NCBI GenBank assembly: GCA_002457215.1
Contig: NTJZ01000001.1
Location: 1 to 64,000, forward strand
Source of the DNA: OM182 bacterium MED-G28
GTDB taxonomy: Bacteria > Pseudomonadota > Gammaproteobacteria > Pseudomonadales > Pseudohongiellaceae
Length of the DNA stretch: 64,000 bases
Reading direction: 5' to 3'
A program made the position numbers and the translations under genes. Every line of letters begins with the position of its first letter. The first letter of the stretch is position 1. The notes under the pieces are model-generated. The model searched no databases, was not told the origin of the DNA, and worked only from the letters and a program-made list of their open reading frames with translations. This document shows, one piece after another, positions 10,001 through 17,749 of this stretch.

Positions 10001-10922
10001 AAAGAATATAACTCCAAATGGGGAGGGAAAAAGTCTTGAAAAATCTGAAGAGAAAATCCATCCCATTCAACAGCAAGAGTTAAGAGATTGGGATTTTGGG
10101 GAGCTGCCTGAGCGAGTTGAAATTGGTGAAGAGCTTGTTATGATTCGACACCCCGCTTTAGTAGACCGACAGGATTCAGTCGAGATCAAACTATTCGCAG
10201 ATCAAAGACAGGCCGAATCATCCCATAAATTTGGCTTAATACGCTTATTTATACTCCGCAGTACTTCTCAGCATAATATGTTGAAAAAGAAATTTAAAAA
10301 ACTGCAGGAGAAAAATGCCTTATTAGTTCCTTCTCAATTAAAAGAGATGGCGAAAAGTGCGGTGGTTGCATCTTATCTCAGTGCTTTTAAATTGGAAGAT
10401 TTCCTACCTCGCGATCAAAAAAGCTTCGAAAAAGTGCTTAATTCTGGCAAATCAGATTTGCATCGAGCTGGTGAACAAATAGCATATATCTTAGAAGAGT
10501 TTTTTAATACGAGGTATGGGTTATTAAGGAGTTTAGCAGAGCTAAATAGTAAAGAATTTGGCTATTTCATTGACGACATAAAACGGCAATTGCACCATTT
10601 AATGACTGAAAAAAGTTTGTTAGAGACTAAATTTGATTGGTTAAGACAATATCCTAGATATCTAAATGCGATTCAGTTTCGCCTTAGCAGAATCCCACAC
10701 CTAGGTAACAAAGATAGAGAGCATACAGAAGAACTTACTATGCATTGGCTTAAATACGAGGAATTGTGTAAACAACACCTTGTTAAGAACCCTGGTGAAT
10801 TAACCCATTTAAGATGGATGCTTGAAGAATATAGAGTTTCTCTATTTGCTCAAAATTTGGGCACGAAGATACCTGTTTCTGGAAAACGGTTAGAAAAACA
10901 GTTTGAATTAATTCAAAGTTAA
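7035..10922 (+). CDS. hrpA: ATP-dependent RNA helicase HrpA
   Basis: A 1295-residue DEAH-box helicase, the full length of HrpA. Helicase motifs are all visible: Walker A GDTGSGKTTQIP (about residue 95), DEAH in IIDEAHERS (about 190), SAT (about 224), TNVAETSLTVPGI (motif V region) and QRQGRCGR (motif VI, about 396). Helicase-associated and OB-fold regions follow, then the long C-terminal DUF3418-type region typical of HrpA. The start is GTG at 7035, 40 bases after fadD. Bacterial HrpA acts in mRNA processing and ribosome-related RNA remodelling. Confidence 0.95.
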   Translation: MLKSLKKELDKCQHSDRFRFARQIRNLEKSKLSKSVFDSKVDKLVADIMDSKNNCQKRARAIPDIIDFPLELPITAEVDKIRQLLTNNQVLVIAGDTGSGKTTQIPKICLQAGFGRRGLIGHTQPRRLATVSVANRIAEELNTEVGDGVGYQIRFNEILSESTYLKLMTDGILLAEIQNDKYLNKYDVIIIDEAHERSLNIDFLLGFLKQLLEKRTDLKLIITSATIDIEKFSQHFSRAPIVSVSGRTYPVETRYLPLEYLEEGLADQLQLNGILDALEQIITKGDKDKKGSEDVLVFFSSEREIRETALAIRKRKFRHCEVLPLYARLRQSEQSKIFSEHKGRRIILATNVAETSLTVPGIKYVIDTGFARISRYSIQSKIQRLPIEPISKASANQRQGRCGRVSDGVCIRLYSEQDFTERADYTDSEIKRTNLASVILRMLSLNLGDIENFPYLEKPETKSINDGFKLLNELNAINQNRGLTAIGKKMAILPVDPKLSRMLVVANTQACLHEVLIIVSALSIQDPRELYGDFSQRAQERLAKFNHQDSDFLSLVNLWADYEKKRQESTQNQLKKHCKTHFLSFMRMREWREIHRQLLLSCKQLGLRVNKEPGTYEAIHRSIIAGSLNQIATKLDNKTYIGSRNKKFTVSRTSVVTSLNPKWIVTGELVETSQTFASMAAKIQPKWVESMAPHLVKREYLEPHWSKKSQAVMAYEKVQLYGLTIIEKALVNYSDINADVSRSLFIAEGVVAGEIISNRQFIKRNIDFLLSLTKEEEKLRRPDLYISDREIIRFYEERIPKGVNSTRQLETWLNNLSTDKKDILLMTRNNILSKDPAHDRAIYFPDYTAVQKNRLSINYEFDPGSVRDGATVKVPEKILNQLEQADIDWAVPGIMREKCIALLKGLPKSLRKKLIPISTLVDDILPSMTSADGELVDALVSHVVKVKQVKLSREDFEAIDLPAHLRIKIKVSNEKGEILDFGDQLSLIRKNITPNGEGKSLEKSEEKIHPIQQQELRDWDFGELPERVEIGEELVMIRHPALVDRQDSVEIKLFADQRQAESSHKFGLIRLFILRSTSQHNMLKKKFKKLQEKNALLVPSQLKEMAKSAVVASYLSAFKLEDFLPRDQKSFEKVLNSGKSDLHRAGEQIAYILEEFFNTRYGLLRSLAELNSKEFGYFIDDIKRQLHHLMTEKSLLETKFDWLRQYPRYLNAIQFRLSRIPHLGNKDREHTEELTMHWLKYEELCKQHLVKNPGELTHLRWMLEEYRVSLFAQNLGTKIPVSGKRLEKQFELIQS

Positions 10923-10965
10923 CAGGTTAGATGAATGGTTTGGTTTAAGCGATAAGGAAATTGAC

Positions 10966-10983
10966 ATGTTATTCTGTCTGTAG
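10966..10983 (+). other. Possible minimal upstream ORF before mlaA
   Basis: An AAGGA Shine-Dalgarno at 10954-10958 is ideally spaced (7 bases) from an ATG at 10966, but that frame encodes only MLFCL before TAG. It is out of frame with mlaA. It could be a leader peptide or a sign that the mlaA start has been displaced by a small frameshift. Confidence 0.3.
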
Positions 10984-10996
10984 CAAAGTAAACTGC

Positions 10997-11713
10997 GTGA
11001 ATATTGAAACAAAAGTCTACGGTAAAAGGCTTTCGCCGATAGCGATTCTGATTTTGCTCACATCCTTCTTGATTTTGCCAAATGTGAACGCACAGTCATA
11101 TGATCCTTGGCGAAATACTAATCAAAGAATCTTTGCGTTTAACGATTACTTTGATCAGCTTCTTGTACGCCCAATTACTTTAACTTATACCTCACTTGCG
11201 CCAAGATTAGTGCGCCAGGGAGTCGGAAATTTTTTCAGCAATAGCCGTGATATCAATATTGCCGCAAATAATGCACTACAATTTAAATTTCAGGCGGCGA
11301 TTTCAGATGCTGGACGAGTAGTCGTTAATTCTACAATAGGGGTAGCGGGAATCTTTGATGTGGCAAGTTCGCTGGGCCTGGATAAACATGAGGAAGATTT
11401 CGGCCAAACTTTCGGTGCCTGGGGGTTGGGCACTGGGCCCTATCTAGTATTACCAGTCTTTGGTTCTAGCAATTTGCGTGATGCGTTAGGTCTGGTCTTG
11501 GATACGGCCTTGAATCCAATTCAATACTTAGAAGAAGCATCGCTTCGCCTAGCTCTATTCTCTGCTGAGGAAATCGATTCTCGATCGAGGCTCTTAGCTC
11601 TTGATGAATTAGTCAGTGGAGATAAATACATATTTTTCAGGGAAGCATCTATTCAGAATAGGGAGTATCTTGTTAATGACGGGCAAATTGAAGATGAATT
11701 TGGTGATTTCTAA
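10997..11713 (+). CDS. mlaA: MlaA (VacJ) family outer-membrane lipid-asymmetry protein
   Basis: MlaA removes phospholipids from the outer leaflet of the outer membrane for return by the Mla pathway. The family signature YDPWRNTNQRIFAFNDYFD follows the signal peptide, and GRVVVNSTIGVAGIFDVAS and DFGQTFGAWGLGTGPYLVLP complete the pattern. I chose GTG 10997 (238 residues), giving an n-region KVYGKR, a hydrophobic core and a likely cut after NVNA. The frame stays open to TTG 10961. Unlike classical VacJ no lipobox cysteine is evident, so it may be a soluble or differently anchored form. Confidence 0.88.
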   Translation: MNIETKVYGKRLSPIAILILLTSFLILPNVNAQSYDPWRNTNQRIFAFNDYFDQLLVRPITLTYTSLAPRLVRQGVGNFFSNSRDINIAANNALQFKFQAAISDAGRVVVNSTIGVAGIFDVASSLGLDKHEEDFGQTFGAWGLGTGPYLVLPVFGSSNLRDALGLVLDTALNPIQYLEEASLRLALFSAEEIDSRSRLLALDELVSGDKYIFFREASIQNREYLVNDGQIEDEFGDF

Positions 11714-11779
11714 TTGATGCTGGGAAATTTTAGCTTAGCAGTTTCAAAATATCGTTGCGTTTAAGTGTGGGTGTATGTC

Positions 11780-12238
11780 TCAAATACTATTTTTAATTTT
11801 TAATTTACATTTAATAAAGTCGCTGTGAGACACATAAATCAAATCAGATATTTTCCTAATCAAATGATCTTCATATTTGTCTAACTGTTCATCTGAAAAA
11901 GCTATGCGCCACATTTTTTCTATGAGGCCTAATTTGTCTGCATAGTCATATTCGTCATTGATAAGCCGAGTAAATTCATAGAGTGAGGTTGCTTGATCTG
12001 CTTCTGCTTCAGCGAGTTCAACTATTTCATGAAGGTCTTTTTCAGAAATATCTAGGCTCTCGCTAAGGACTAATAAAAATTCTTTTGACTCTCTTTTATC
12101 TAGTTCATGATCACTTTTGATAACTTCAATTAATAGCGCAGCGCAAACTAAATCGACCTTGCGAATCTTTGTACGAGGACTTTCCTGTTCATTATGAGCG
12201 AGTTTTTTATCAAAAAAAACTTTAATTCTGTTTAGCAT
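11780..12238 (-). CDS. TerB-like family protein
   Basis: A 152-residue all-helical acidic protein resembling the TerB/DjlA-like domain found in many gammaproteobacteria. Typical segments are DLVCAALLIEVIKSDHELDKRE, ATSLYEFTRLIN, MWRIAFSDEQLDKYEDHLIRKI and a final SDFIKCK. The frame is open to an ATG at 12307, but the ATG at 12236-12238 gives the usual N-terminus MLNRIKVFFDKKL and is preferred. Despite the family name there is no ter operon here, so a tellurite role is unsupported; the cellular function is unknown. Confidence 0.78.
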   Translation of the reverse strand: MLNRIKVFFDKKLAHNEQESPRTKIRKVDLVCAALLIEVIKSDHELDKRESKEFLLVLSESLDISEKDLHEIVELAEAEADQATSLYEFTRLINDEYDYADKLGLIEKMWRIAFSDEQLDKYEDHLIRKISDLIYVSHSDFIKCKLKIKNSI

Positions 12239-12416
12239 AACAACTTCTAATTCGCCTATAAATTCTCTTATTACGTATGAGTCAATATACTTTTTACATT
12301 GTTCCATGAATTAGCGTTCAATCTCAATTTTTAGATTCCACTCAAAACTCATGGATAATGCCATAGAAAATTGACTAATTGTGCTTATTTGTTTTTAAAT
12401 CGACTTTAGGGTTCCT

Positions 12417-13379
12417 TTAGTAAACATAAGTTATTGCATCTTTCACTACTTCCAAGCCTGCGTTTTCTCGGTAAGCATTTTCACTTAAGTGCCTACGATA
12501 CAGTTTTCCGCCTTTTTGACCCTTAAACAGACCGAGTATGTGCCGTGTCATATGTATCAGAGGCGTTCCCTTTGCTAACTCTGATTCCATATAAGGGAAG
12601 TACTCCTCAAGATAATCAATTCGTGATTTATTGTTCTTTTTTTCCTGAAATAATCTTCTGTCGACTTGATCTAATAAGTAAGGATTTTTATAAGCCTCTC
12701 TGCCTAGCATTACTCCATCTACTTTTAGTAAAAATTGGTCTACCTCGTCTATATTAGTTATCCCACCGTTTATGATTATTTCTAATTTTGGGAAAGCTTT
12801 TTTTATGGCAAACACTCTTTCGTAATTTAAGGGGGGTATCTCACGGTTTTCTTTTGGGCTTAATCCGCTCAATATAGCTTTGCGGGCATGAATAATAAAA
12901 AGATTGCAGCCTGCAGTGGCAACCGTGTTAACAAAGTCCATGAGGTCTTCCTCAGAGTCTCTATCATCAACTCCTATTCGGCATTTAACGGTAACTGGAA
13001 CAGTTACTGCTTCCATCATTTTGCTGACGCAATCCCGAACTAGCGGAGGATCAGTCATCAGGCAAGCTCCAAACGACCCCGATTGTACCCGCTCACTGGG
13101 GCATCCAACATTTAAGTTTATTTCGTCAAACCCGGCTTTTTCACCAAGCTTTGCAGCCCGTGCTAGTTCTATAGGATCTGACCCACCGATTTGTAAGGCT
13201 ACTGGGTTCTCGTCAGCATGATGTTGCAATAAGTAATTAGCATCGCCATGTTCTAGTGCGGCACTTGTTACCATTTCGGTATACAGCAGGGCATGTTTGG
13301 TAAATTGACGCAAAAACACCCTATCATGACGATCGGTCCAATCCATCATTGGTGCGATACAAAATTTATGTTTGTGCAT
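12417..13379 (-). CDS. dusA: tRNA-dihydrouridine(20/20a) synthase DusA
   Basis: A 320-residue FMN enzyme that reduces uridine in the D-loop of tRNA. The N-terminus reads FCIAPMMDWTDRHDRVFLR, followed by LQIGGSDP, the flavin-site signature NLNVGCPSERVQSGSFGACLM (catalytic Cys in GCPS), PVTVKCRIGVDD, IIHARKA and INGGI. The tryptophan in MMDWTDRHDR is typical of DusA as opposed to DusB and DusC. It is monocistronic on the minus strand, 174 bases upstream of and divergent from gltX. Confidence 0.95.
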   Translation of the reverse strand: MHKHKFCIAPMMDWTDRHDRVFLRQFTKHALLYTEMVTSAALEHGDANYLLQHHADENPVALQIGGSDPIELARAAKLGEKAGFDEINLNVGCPSERVQSGSFGACLMTDPPLVRDCVSKMMEAVTVPVTVKCRIGVDDRDSEEDLMDFVNTVATAGCNLFIIHARKAILSGLSPKENREIPPLNYERVFAIKKAFPKLEIIINGGITNIDEVDQFLLKVDGVMLGREAYKNPYLLDQVDRRLFQEKKNNKSRIDYLEEYFPYMESELAKGTPLIHMTRHILGLFKGQKGGKLYRRHLSENAYRENAGLEVVKDAITYVY

Positions 13380-13515
13380 GATTCATAAATTGTCATACAA
13401 AGTAGAGATCTATTTAGCGATAGTGCCCATCTATCTCAATAGATTAGATATTGATAGCCCGTCTGATGGATATGTTTAAGTGTGGGTGCCAGATAGGAAA
13501 TGGATACGATTCGCG

Positions 13516-13521
13516 TATAAT
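13516..13521 (+). promoter_or_regulatory. Candidate -10 element of gltX
   Basis: A consensus TATAAT sits 33 bases before the gltX ATG in the dusA-gltX divergent gap. No good -35 hexamer is seen 16-18 bases upstream, so this is only a partial promoter match. Confidence 0.35.
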
Positions 13522-13553
13522 CTTTGTCTTTATTTCTCTAAGTAATTTTTAAC

Positions 13554-15038
13554 ATGAGCAATATTCGAACACGTATAGCCCCGTCACCAACGGGCGATCC
13601 TCATGTTGGTACGGCTTATATTGCATTATTTAATCGATGCTTTGCAAATCAGCAACAAGGCAAGTTTATTCTTCGTATCGAAGATACGGATAAAGCCAGA
13701 AGTAGTTCTCGGTCGGAACAGGATATTCTGCAAGCTTTACGATGGCTTGGCTTAGATTGGGATGAAGGTCCTGATAATGGTGGCGATTATGGGCCTTACC
13801 GGCAGAGTGAGCGATCGGAAATATATTCAACACATAGCCAAATTTTACTTGAAAATGGTTGTGCATTTCATTGTTTCTGTACTAGTGAGCGTCTTACCCT
13901 ACTCCGACAAGAACAAATTGCAAACAAGCAACAAGTCGGTTATGACGGCCACTGCTTGCACCTTACTCCGGGTGAAGTGAAAGCGAAACTAGAAAGAAAA
14001 GAAGAGCATGTTATCCGCATGAAAATTCCTGAAGCGGGTGAATGTGTTTTTGACGATTTGTTACGTGGAGAGGTGCGTATCAATTGGTCACAGATAGACA
14101 TGCAAGTATTGATGAAGTCAGACGGACTTCCAACTTATCATTTTGCAAATGTTGTTGATGATCACCTAATGGCAATTAGCCATGTAATAAGAGGTGAGGA
14201 GTGGATAAATTCGATGCCAAAGCATGTGCTTCTCTATGAATATTTTGGTTGGGAAGCTCCAATATTCTGTCATATGCCTTTGCTTCGTAATCCTGATAAA
14301 AGTAAATTAAGTAAGCGCAAAAATCCTACGAGTATTGGATATTATCGAGCAATGGGCTATATGCCAGCTGCGTTGACCAATTATCTTGGCATGATGGGAT
14401 GGACTATGCCGTCAGGTGAAGAAAAATTCTCCCTTGATGAGATGGCTAAAGAGTTTGACATAAGTCGGGTATCTTTGGGCGGGCCTATTTTTGATCGCGA
14501 AAAGCTAGACTGGTTGAATGGCAAATATATCAGAGAAGATTTAAGTGATGCTGAGTTCATGGCTCAGTTTGCAAGCTGGGCTTTCCAAAGCGAAAAAATG
14601 GCGATTATAGTTCCTCTGATCAAGCAGCGTGTAGAGCGTTTTAGTGATGTTGCAGATCTTGGTCAATTTTTTATTAGCGCAGATGTTTCTATTGCATCTG
14701 GAGATTTTGAACACAAATCAATTACACCTGAGCTAGGGTTAAAAATACTTCAATTCTCGCTTTGGCACCTAGAGGCTTTAACTGAGTGGAATAGGGAATC
14801 AGTTGAAAGTGTATTGCAAGGCTTGGCAACATCTCTTGGATTAAAGATTAGAGATTTATTGTTCCCTTTATTTATAGCGATTACTGGAAAAGGGGTTTCA
14901 ATTTCTGTAATTGAATCGATTGCTATCTTGGGCCTGGATATTAGTCGTGCGCGTTTGCGCGATGGAATTACTGTACTTGGAGGTGTCTCAAAGAAGCTAG
15001 CGAAAAATTTAGAAAAGGAATACCGTCTATTAGACTAA
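13554..15038 (+). CDS. gltX: Glutamate--tRNA ligase
   Basis: A 494-residue class I aminoacyl-tRNA synthetase charging tRNA-Glu. The HIGH-type motif is APSPTGDPHVGTAYIAL (residues 9-25). The KMSKS-type motif is KLSKRKNP near residue 253. A discriminating IEDTDKARS follows the first motif, and the C-terminal helical anticodon-binding region is complete. Start ATG 13554 gives the canonical MSNIRTRIAPSPTG. It is followed by a separately promoted tRNA-Ala, an arrangement also seen in other gammaproteobacteria. Confidence 0.97.
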   Translation: MSNIRTRIAPSPTGDPHVGTAYIALFNRCFANQQQGKFILRIEDTDKARSSSRSEQDILQALRWLGLDWDEGPDNGGDYGPYRQSERSEIYSTHSQILLENGCAFHCFCTSERLTLLRQEQIANKQQVGYDGHCLHLTPGEVKAKLERKEEHVIRMKIPEAGECVFDDLLRGEVRINWSQIDMQVLMKSDGLPTYHFANVVDDHLMAISHVIRGEEWINSMPKHVLLYEYFGWEAPIFCHMPLLRNPDKSKLSKRKNPTSIGYYRAMGYMPAALTNYLGMMGWTMPSGEEKFSLDEMAKEFDISRVSLGGPIFDREKLDWLNGKYIREDLSDAEFMAQFASWAFQSEKMAIIVPLIKQRVERFSDVADLGQFFISADVSIASGDFEHKSITPELGLKILQFSLWHLEALTEWNRESVESVLQGLATSLGLKIRDLLFPLFIAITGKGVSISVIESIAILGLDISRARLRDGITVLGGVSKKLAKNLEKEYRLLD

Positions 15039-15044
15039 GCTCGT

Positions 15045-15073
15045 TTGACAGTCTTATTTTCTGTGCTTAGAAT
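15045..15073 (+). promoter_or_regulatory. Strong sigma-70 promoter for tRNA-Ala
   Basis: TTGACA at 15045-15050 is followed by exactly 17 bases and TAGAAT at 15068-15073. The sequence just after (TCGCG) is a GC-rich discriminator as expected for stable-RNA promoters under stringent control. Transcription would start about 25 bases before the mature tRNA. Confidence 0.85.
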
Positions 15074-15104
15074 TCGCGTTCTTTAAAATTCCTTCCTGCT
15101 AGAT

Positions 15105-15180
15105 GGGGCCTTAGCTCAGCTGGGAGAGCGCGACGCTGGCAGCGTTGAGGTCACCGGTTCGATCCCGGTAGGCTCCACCA
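15105..15180 (+). tRNA. tRNA-Ala (anticodon GGC)
   Basis: A 76-base cloverleaf with encoded CCA. The acceptor stem pairs GGGGCCT with AGGCTCC and includes the G3-U70 wobble that is the alanine identity element. The D-arm contains AGCTCAGCTGGGAGAGC, the anticodon stem CGACG pairs with CGTTG around the loop CTGGCAG (anticodon GGC), and the T-arm is CCGGTTCGATCCCGG. It reads alanine GCC/GCU codons. Confidence 0.97.
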
Positions 15181-15252
15181 TATTTTATTATAAATAGTAA
15201 GTTGTGCCGGAATAAGTCCTGGGCCCTTTTCGAAGACTCAGTCGCTAGACCA

Positions 15253-16530
15253 TTAATCAGGATAATCCCGCTTCGTATAGCCCTTGTAGAGCTGACGTGG
15301 TCTGCCGATCCTATAACCAGTGCTTAACATCTCATGCCAATGTGCTATCCAACCCGGGGTTCTGCCTGTTGCAAATATGACAGTAAACAAACTAGTCGGA
15401 ATGCCAATGGCCTTCAGAATAATTCCAGAATAGAAATCAACATTTGGGAATAATTTACGCTCAATAAAATATTCATCCTCCAAGGCAATTTGTTCTAATT
15501 TTCGAGCAATGCGAAACAATGGGTCGTTATCACTACCTAACTCGTCCAAGACGTCTGCACAAATCCCTCTAATTACTGTAGCTCTTGGGTCATGATTTTT
15601 GTAAACGCGGTGTCCAAAACCCATTAGTCGAAATGGATCATCTTTGTCTTTTGCCCGCAGAATGAATTCATCAATACGTGACTCATCTCCAATTTCATTA
15701 AGCATTTCCAGCACAGCTTCATTGGCACCCCCATGGGCGGGGCCCCAAAGCGCGGCAATACCCGACGCTATGCAAGCGTAAGGGTTAGAACCCGTAGAAC
15801 CTGCCAAACGTACAGTTGAAGTGGACGCATTTTGTTCATGGTCTGCATGAAGAAGGAACAGAGTATCCATTGCTTTTGAAATAGTCGGGGAGACTCTTGG
15901 TGGTTCACATGGCGTACCGAACATCATGTGGATAAAATTTTCCGCCAGGCTCATATTGTTTTGAGGATACATAAACGGTTGGCCGACCCCGTGTTTGTAG
16001 CACATAGCTGCCAGAGTAGGCATCTTGGCTATAACACGGATAGCTGCAGCCATCCGATGGTCGGGATTATCAATGTCTAATTCATCATGATAGAAAGCAG
16101 AAAGAGCCCCAACGACACCGCAAAGCATTGCCATAGGGTGTGCGTTTCGAGGAAACCCTTTAAAAAACAAATGGATTTGCTCATCAACCATAGTGTGATA
16201 ACGAATTTCGTTCTCAAATACTTCTTTTTCAGATGTATTGGGAAGATCACCTTGTAACAACAAATAACACACTTCCAAGAAGTCGGATTTTTTAGCTAAT
16301 TGTTCGATAGGATAGCCCCGGTGCAGAAGTACGCCCGCACTACCGTCAATGTAAGTAATGTCTGAATCGCATGCTGCAGTTGAGACGAATCCTGGGTCGT
16401 AAGTAAATATTCCTTTGCTTACCAAGCTGCGCACATCAACTACATCAGGGCCAGTACTGCCTTCATAAACGGGGAGCTCTATGGGGTCTGCTTTACCGTC
16501 AATGGTTAACTGAGCCTTTCTTTCACTCAT
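15253..16530 (-). CDS. gltA: Citrate synthase (type II, GltA)
   Basis: A 425-residue hexameric-type citrate synthase joining oxaloacetate and acetyl-CoA at the entry of the TCA cycle. The catalytic regions are [11 protein letters not shown] (His near 263), [15 protein letters not shown] (His near 305) and [10 protein letters not shown] (Asp near 363). The N-terminal domain with [19 protein letters not shown] is characteristic of the Gram-negative NADH-sensitive form. It is divergent from sdhC across a 482-bp region, the classic gltA/sdh arrangement. Confidence 0.97.
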   Translation of the reverse strand: MSERKAQLTIDGKADPIELPVYEGSTGPDVVDVRSLVSKGIFTYDPGFVSTAACDSDITYIDGSAGVLLHRGYPIEQLAKKSDFLEVCYLLLQGDLPNTSEKEVFENEIRYHTMVDEQIHLFFKGFPRNAHPMAMLCGVVGALSAFYHDELDIDNPDHRMAAAIRVIAKMPTLAAMCYKHGVGQPFMYPQNNMSLAENFIHMMFGTPCEPPRVSPTISKAMDTLFLLHADHEQNASTSTVRLAGSTGSNPYACIASGIAALWGPAHGGANEAVLEMLNEIGDESRIDEFILRAKDKDDPFRLMGFGHRVYKNHDPRATVIRGICADVLDELGSDNDPLFRIARKLEQIALEDEYFIERKLFPNVDFYSGIILKAIGIPTSLFTVIFATGRTPGWIAHWHEMLSTGYRIGRPRQLYKGYTKRDYPD

Positions 16531-17012
16531 TCTTGACTCCTGTGAATTATTCTTAGACTACGTATTATTGCTATATAAAACAGACATATGGGCGTGTATG
16601 TTTGACTCAATATGTGGCTCGATTAGTACTAAATAGGGTCGGCAATACTAGGTAGAGACCCCGTACTTTGTCAAATTTTTGTCGAGATTTTACTTAAAAT
16701 AACGGGTGCTATCCTATGAATTAACGCGGCCCTTCCTTGAGGCGCTTATATTGTCCTAAGTTTTTTGAGGGTTGTAATCATCCAAAATTAGGTGAAGTTA
16801 ATTTTTCATAGTGACGTTTCTGACAATTGACAAACTACTGTCATTAACTACCTTAGGCTAGGGTGATTTATTGTAATAATTGGGTGATCGGAATATACTT
16901 TGCTCCGGCTTAAATCCCCAATTTGTGTAATTATTTCAATTAGTTTGCGTTTTTCTCCAAATCCGCAAATAACATTTTTCGGCTTAAAAAAGTTCCAATT
17001 TATAGGCACGAC
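16531..17012. other. 482-bp divergent regulatory region between gltA and sdhC
   Basis: No supported gene. It must carry the promoters of gltA (minus) and the sdh-suc transcript (plus). A consensus TTGACA occurs at 16827-16832 on the plus strand, but the -10 at proper distance is poor, so I do not call a promoter. Regulators cannot be named from sequence; in relatives this interval responds to respiratory and carbon signals. Confidence 0.45.
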
Positions 17013-17387
17013 GTGAAAGATAAAAGACCCGTAAATCTCGACATAACCACAATAAAATTTCCCCTGGCTGCAATTGCTTCTATTCTCCACCGCATATCCG
17101 GAATAGGGCTCTTTTTTGGGGTCGGAATTTTACTGTATTTTTTACAGATATCGCTGCGGTCCGAGGCAGAATTTGACCGAGTAGCTGTATTGCTTGATGG
17201 TCTCTTGATGACATCGCTTTTAGGGCTGATACTTTTAGCGGTGATCTACCATCTGATTGCAGGAATAAAACATCTGTTACTCGACTTAGGTATAGGTGAA
17301 TCGAAGCAGGGAGCAAAGACAGGGACGATAATTATGTGGATTATGTTTGTGCTTGTTACAGGAGTTGCGGTGGGGCTGCTATGGTAA
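17013..17387 (+). CDS. sdhC: Succinate dehydrogenase cytochrome b556 subunit SdhC
   Basis: A 124-residue membrane anchor of complex II, binding heme b and ubiquinone with SdhD. The signature RPVNLD, then FPLAAIASILHRISGI (Ser/Arg of the quinone site) is followed by three hydrophobic helices (about residues 29-48, 60-83 and 104-123). The heme-ligand region is VIYHLIAGIKHLLLD. It starts at GTG 17013, with a weak Shine-Dalgarno. Its stop overlaps sdhD (ATGGTAA). Confidence 0.95.
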   Translation: MKDKRPVNLDITTIKFPLAAIASILHRISGIGLFFGVGILLYFLQISLRSEAEFDRVAVLLDGLLMTSLLGLILLAVIYHLIAGIKHLLLDLGIGESKQGAKTGTIIMWIMFVLVTGVAVGLLW

Positions 17388-17749
17388 ATCGAGCTATAAA
17401 TTTCCGACACTCAGGACTTTTCGATTGGATCATTCAACGATTCAGTGCTGTGGTTCTCGCAGCGTACACTATTTTTATCCTTGGTAATTTCCTTCTGCAC
17501 GCTGATATGGATTTTCATGCATGGAAATCCATATTTGATTCAATCTTTACACGCGTATTTAGCATCATTACATTAATTGCGCTTTGTGCTCATGCTTGGA
17601 TTGGAATGTGGACGGTAACTACTGATTACATTACGTCAGTACAATTTGGTGAGAATGCGACAGTCTTGCGGTTTGTTTTTCAGTTCTTTGTATTTTTAAT
17701 AGTTACGGGTTACTTGATTTGGGGCGTTCAGATTTTTTGGGGAAGTTAG
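17381..17749 (+). CDS. sdhD: Succinate dehydrogenase hydrophobic membrane anchor SdhD
   Basis: A 122-residue second membrane anchor of complex II. Residues SGLFDWIIQRFSAVVLAAYT open the first helix, and CAHAWIGMWTVTTDYI carries the family's heme/quinone histidine region. Three membrane segments are evident. The open frame extends upstream to 17336 but the ATG at 17381, overlapping the sdhC stop, gives the family N-terminus and indicates translational coupling. sdhA starts directly after the stop. Confidence 0.94.
   Translation: MVNRAINFRHSGLFDWIIQRFSAVVLAAYTIFILGNFLLHADMDFHAWKSIFDSIFTRVFSIITLIALCAHAWIGMWTVTTDYITSVQFGENATVLRFVFQFFVFLIVTGYLIWGVQIFWGS

Noticed and set aside
11780-12307. Tellurite resistance function for the TerB-like gene
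   Set aside because: Name comes from the fold only; no terZABCD genes or other metal-resistance genes accompany it.
16848-17090. Minus-strand 80-residue ORF between gltA and sdhC
   Set aside because: Overlaps the sdhC start, no ribosome site, and the sequence looks like random translation of AT-rich DNA.
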